A stretch of DNA of 33,273 nucleotides, taken from NCBI GenBank assembly GCA_947380175.1, contig CANCPZ010000006.1, positions 1-33,273 of the forward strand, read 5' to 3'. The notes under the pieces are model-generated. The model made no database searches and was not told where the DNA came from. It saw only the letters and a program-made list of their open reading frames with translations. The stretch's first letter is position 1, and the number at the start of each line of letters is the position of its first letter. Source of the stretch: Bacteroidota bacterium (GTDB lineage Bacteria > Bacteroidota > Bacteroidia > 2-12-FULL-35-15). This document shows, piece by piece, positions 29,609-33,273 of the stretch. The position numbers and the translations under genes were made by a program.

Positions 29609-30709
29609 TTATTTTTTATAAGCAATTACATCGCCATCATTCACAATATCATAACCGCTATCTAATAACAAATCTCCTTCTTTTAATCCAGTTAAAACTT
29701 CTGCTTTACCATTGTATTGTTTGCCAACAGTTATTTTTTGTTTTTTAGCCACATTGCCACTAGCAATAAAAACAAACGAAGCTCCACTTTCATCTTTCTG
29801 AATTACATTTACAGGTACAATCAAAGCAGGTGATGCTGATTGGTAATCGTTAATGCTTAAACGGGTAACCATGTTTGGATGATATTCAATATTATTATCT
29901 AACAACACTTCCACATTAAAAGTTCGGCTATTTTGATTAATGGCACGCGAAACAAAACTTACTTTACCAATTAATGAGTCGTTCATATCAGGAAAACGAA
30001 TAATTGTTTCAGAACCTTTTTTAATTTTTGATGCATAGCTTTCAGCAACATCAGCTTTTACTTTTAGATTTGAATAATTGATAACACGGATAGATGGCAT
30101 TCCAGGAGAAGCAATCTGTCCAAGCTTAATATCTATTGCGTCGATAGTGCCATAAATAGGAGAAATGATTTTGCTCATTCGCAATTGTTCTTGGAGTGTA
30201 GCCATCTTTTTAGTCATACTTTCTTTGTTTGTTTTGGCTTGTAAAAATTGAACTTCAGTTCCAATTTTTTGATCCCAAAGATTTTTTTGTTTGTCGTAAA
30301 TTTGATTTACCAAATCAATATTGGTTTGCAAATCAGAAATTTGTTGATTGATAGCGCGAGGATCTGTTTCTGCCAAAACTTGTCCTGCACTTACTTCATC
30401 ACCAACTTTTACATTTATTTTAGTAATGGTTCCAGGCATTTCAGAACTTATTGAAACGTTTTCATCAGCATCCACTTTCCCTTGCACATCAATAAAATTT
30501 TTAAATATTTCTGGTTTTAAATTTACTACCGAAACGGCTAAGCCAGATTGTGTAGAATCATTTGCAATTAACTCTGTTTCTAATGCAAGAATTTTTGATC
30601 TCAATTCTGCTTCTTGTTTTTTCAATCCTTCCAGCTCTGTTTTTTTATCCGTACCTCCCGAATGGCAAGCTATTAATGCTAATGCTGGAATAAAAAGTAA
30701 TTTTTTCAT
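29609..30709 (-). CDS. Efflux RND transporter periplasmic adaptor (HlyD family), lipoprotein
   Basis: Lipobox ALIAC; GTITKINVKVGDEVSAGQVLAETD; PIYGTIDAIDIKLGQIASPG. Confidence 0.93.
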   Translation of the reverse strand: MKKLLFIPALALIACHSGGTDKKTELEGLKKQEAELRSKILALETELIANDSTQSGLAVSVVNLKPEIFKNFIDVQGKVDADENVSISSEMPGTITKINVKVGDEVSAGQVLAETDPRAINQQISDLQTNIDLVNQIYDKQKNLWDQKIGTEVQFLQAKTNKESMTKKMATLQEQLRMSKIISPIYGTIDAIDIKLGQIASPGMPSIRVINYSNLKVKADVAESYASKIKKGSETIIRFPDMNDSLIGKVSFVSRAINQNSRTFNVEVLLDNNIEYHPNMVTRLSINDYQSASPALIVPVNVIQKDESGASFVFIASGNVAKKQKITVGKQYNGKAEVLTGLKEGDLLLDSGYDIVNDGDVIAYKK

Positions 30710-30772
30710 AATTTATTTTGTATTGATTGTGTAAACTTTATTTTTTATTGTTTGATTTGTTTTTATTGTTGA

Positions 30773-30815
30773 TGTCATTCCGATTTCTCTTTTCGCGAAA
30801 GAGGAATCTTCTCGT
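30773..30815. repeat. Near-perfect palindromic intergenic repeat
   Basis: GTCATTCCGATTTCTCTTTTCGCGAAAGAGGAATCTTCTCG; arms GATTTCTCTTT (30782-30792) and AAAGAGGAATC (30798-30808) with one mismatch. Confidence 0.55.
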
Positions 30816-30834
30816 TGTTAATTCTATTTTTTCG

Positions 30835-31128
30835 TTAATCCAATTCTATAAAATCTAAATTTGGATTTGTTATTTTAATTATTTTTTCATTCTGTTTTCG
30901 CTACCAACCTTTTAATTCTTTTTCTCTTTTTATTACCTCTTCAATACTTATAAAATGTTTGTAATGCACCAAATTATAACAGTAATATTTACCAGCAAAT
31001 GATTTTATATTTCCTTTATTTCATTGGTGTTCGTATAACCTTCTTTTAAAATCATTTGTTACTCCAATGTATAATACTGTTTTACCTAGGTTTGTAGTTA
31101 TGTAAATACAATAATTACGATTCCACAT
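30835..31128 (-). pseudogene. GIY-YIG nuclease family protein with two in-frame stops
   Basis: Continuous 98-codon frame: MWNRNYCIYITTNLGKTVLYIGVTNDFKRRLYEHQ*NKGNIKSFAGKYYCYNLVHYKHFISIEEVIKREKELKGW*RKQNEKIIKITNPNLDFIELD*; canonical single-domain GIY-YIG layout. Confidence 0.85.
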
Positions 31129-31169
31129 ATTTCTTCGTTTTAAGAAGATCCCTTTGTTCGTTTTTAAAA

Positions 31170-32546
31170 TTATTTTAAAATCCCATTTGCTTTATCAAAA
31201 TCTATTTTCGCTACAATGGCATCAAACAAAGCATTATAGTAATTTGTTTGCGCCTCTTTTAAGGCTGTTTCAGATGAAATTAATTCTAAATTCGAACCAA
31301 CTCCTTGTTCATATTTTAATTTTGAAACATGTACAACATCTTCTGCAACAGCAATATTTTTCTTTTGATTATCAAGTGATGATGTTGCATTTTTTAAAAT
31401 AGTTGAGGAAGAGGCAATATCCAAGTCGATTGTTTTTTTAATGAAATCCAAATTGTTTTCCGATTGCATTAATTTTAATCGTGCTTGCTGAGTAGTAGAA
31501 TGTCCTCTTAATCCAGTAAATAATGGCATTGTTATTTTACCTCCAATTAAACCTGTTGGATACCATGGAGTGGAATGTTGGAACATATCCAATTTGCTTC
31601 GCATTGCAGTTTCAGATAATGAACCATACGCCACAGCAGTAGGTAAAAAAGCAAGTTTGTTGCGTTTTAAATCTAATTTAGCTAATTGAAATTGAGTTTC
31701 AACTAAATTATATTCAACACGTTTGGTATAATCAAATTTGTCGGCAGAAAGGTTGGTAACATTAAATTTTACATCTTCCAACTTATCAGTTAATATTAGC
31801 GATGAATTAATATCCATTCCCATTTGATACTTTAATAAATATGCCCCAAGTTCTAATAACCGTTGTACTTTTTCTTGCTCTACTAATAAATTATTGTAGG
31901 TAACTGTTAATCTATCATAATCTAATTTTTCAACAAAACCATTTTCAAATAATGCCTTTGTATCATCCACTGCTTTTTTAACACGAGCAATGTTTGCATC
32001 CATTAATTTAGAACGCTCCTGGTTTATTAAAACCGTATAATAGGCCTTGCTTAAGATTGCTGTTGTTTCAGTTTTTGTTCGCTGCGTAGCTTTATTAGAA
32101 AGTTCTACATACAATTTTGATGCTTTTAAGCCCAAAAAATAATCACTGCTGAATAATAATTGAGATACATCAAACCCTGCACTAGTTTGATATTGCAATC
32201 CAAATTTTAATGCTGAATACACACCGGGAGGTCCCCCAAAATTTTTCGCTTCAACAACACTTGTCGGCACTTCTATAAAATCTTTTACATCAAAATTTCC
32301 ATTTATTTGTGGCAAACCAGCTCCCAAAATTTGATTAACTTTTTCGTGTGCCAATTCTTCATCAATAATTGCATTTTTTACATCTTTTTGATTTTTTAAT
32401 GCAAAGTCGATGGCTTGTTGCAATGAAAAAGAGTATGTGGCATTTTGATTTGCCTGTCCGAAAACGACCACCGTAAATAGACCAAGCCCAATTGTTAAAA
32501 ATATTTTTTTCATCTTTTTTATTTTTGTAACTTTATTCATCTTCAT
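31170..32546 (-). CDS. TolC family outer-membrane efflux protein
   Basis: Signal peptide; YSFSLQQAIDFALKNQKDVKNAIID.., ..YEQGVGSNLELISSETALKEAQTNYYNALFDAIVAKIDFDKANGIL. Confidence 0.94.
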   Translation of the reverse strand: MKMNKVTKIKKMKKIFLTIGLGLFTVVVFGQANQNATYSFSLQQAIDFALKNQKDVKNAIIDEELAHEKVNQILGAGLPQINGNFDVKDFIEVPTSVVEAKNFGGPPGVYSALKFGLQYQTSAGFDVSQLLFSSDYFLGLKASKLYVELSNKATQRTKTETTAILSKAYYTVLINQERSKLMDANIARVKKAVDDTKALFENGFVEKLDYDRLTVTYNNLLVEQEKVQRLLELGAYLLKYQMGMDINSSLILTDKLEDVKFNVTNLSADKFDYTKRVEYNLVETQFQLAKLDLKRNKLAFLPTAVAYGSLSETAMRSKLDMFQHSTPWYPTGLIGGKITMPLFTGLRGHSTTQQARLKLMQSENNLDFIKKTIDLDIASSSTILKNATSSLDNQKKNIAVAEDVVHVSKLKYEQGVGSNLELISSETALKEAQTNYYNALFDAIVAKIDFDKANGILK

Positions 32547-33153
32547 TAACTTCTTTGTACTTATTTATTAATTTATGTCCTTTGATGGTGCATATTCCGT
32601 GTAAAAAATGATCGAGCAATGCTAATTGTACATCTACTATTTTAAATTTATTGGGTGGAAAAGCTTCTGGATTAAACCCCATTTCAACTTCTTCCATTCG
32701 TAAACGAGCCATTATCTTAGTGTTTATATCATCACGCACCAAACCTTGCTCAATACCCCTTTTAACTGATTCTTCAACAATACGTTCAATACAATCTTCT
32801 TTAAATTTTTTGAACATATTCCACGATTTTGGATGGTACTTTTGAATATCGTAAAATAAATTAGGATTCATTTGCGAAAACATTGCACCCATTTTCTTCA
32901 TCATTGCAAAAACTTCTACTATTACATTGGGTGCATCTGTAGCTATTTGCTTAAATTCCAACTCATTGATTTTCATAAGCTGAGATATAAGTGTTTCTAC
33001 AATTTCATTTTTATCTTCAAAATATAAATAGATTGTTTTTTTTGATATTGCTAAATGTTTTGCAATATCATCCATGGTTACACTCTTTATACCGTACTTA
33101 AAAAAAAGCTCTTGAGCACCTTGAACTATCCTGCCTTTGGGTTCCATCTGCAT
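32533..33153 (-). CDS. TetR/AcrR family transcriptional regulator
   Basis: GRIVQGAQELFFKYGIKSVTMDDIAKHLAISKKTIYLYFEDKNEIV; overlaps the start of tolC. Confidence 0.95.
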   Translation of the reverse strand: MQMEPKGRIVQGAQELFFKYGIKSVTMDDIAKHLAISKKTIYLYFEDKNEIVETLISQLMKINELEFKQIATDAPNVIVEVFAMMKKMGAMFSQMNPNLFYDIQKYHPKSWNMFKKFKEDCIERIVEESVKRGIEQGLVRDDINTKIMARLRMEEVEMGFNPEAFPPNKFKIVDVQLALLDHFLHGICTIKGHKLINKYKEVNEDE

Positions 33154-33171
33154 TTTTTATAAAATTGGGTG

Positions 33172-33212
33172 CAAAACTACGGAAACAAATTTAATTTCCA
33201 AAGTTTCCAAAG
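33172..33212 (-). promoter_or_regulatory. tetR-efflux operon promoter with overlapping repeat operator
   Basis: Minus strand TTTG-N19-TAGTTTTG (33202 to 33172); tandem TTTCCAAAG TTTCCAAAG (33195-33212) and GGAAAC (33181-33186)/GTTTCC (33203-33208) inverted repeat overlap it. Confidence 0.6.
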
Positions 33213-33273
33213 TAAAAATAAAAAGAATGATACATCGAATTTTATCTTAATTCAAATAACTTTAAAACAAGGT

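Noticed and set aside
30835-31128. Stop-codon recoding (TGA/TAG readthrough) of the GIY-YIG frame
   Set aside because: Two different stop codons and no recoding signal that I can see; ordinary pseudogenisation is simpler.
1-33273. CRISPR array, defence island, BGC or prophage
   Set aside because: No regularly spaced direct repeats, no Cas, toxin-antitoxin or phage structural genes seen; neighbours are mainly housekeeping and efflux genes.

Overview
AT-rich chromosomal window whose promoters (TTTG-N19-TAnnTTTG), T9SS-type sorting domain, TonB-dependent receptor and gene families point to the Bacteroidota. Most of it is ordinary core genome: pth, rplY, prs, tRNA-Leu(CAA), a DEAD-box helicase, PgeF, an acyl-CoA carboxylase beta subunit, an Lrp/AsnC regulator, DprA, a TonB-dependent receptor, 3-hydroxyanthranilate dioxygenase, and a large minus-strand efflux region (TetR-TolC-HlyD-RND followed by HlyD-ABC permease-ABC ATPase). 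I found no CRISPR array, prophage or intact mobile element, and no complete novel system that I can support. The most interesting content is between the genes. There are four decayed accessory genes that the ORF track hides or mis-frames: (1) a serine-recombinase C-terminal relic whose frame runs through the tRNA-Leu terminator and into the tRNA itself; (2) an ORF6N gene with an internal deletion; (3) a frameshifted DUF4260 gene between two efflux operons; (4) a GIY-YIG nuclease frame with two in-frame stops inserted in the tolC-hlyD gap, next to a near-perfect palindromic repeat. There are also candidate operators: a 28-bp palindrome between an XRE gene and a LamG/T9SS gene, and TTTCCAAAG tandem repeats over the tetR promoter. 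All family names come from my own reading of the proteins; no database search was run.
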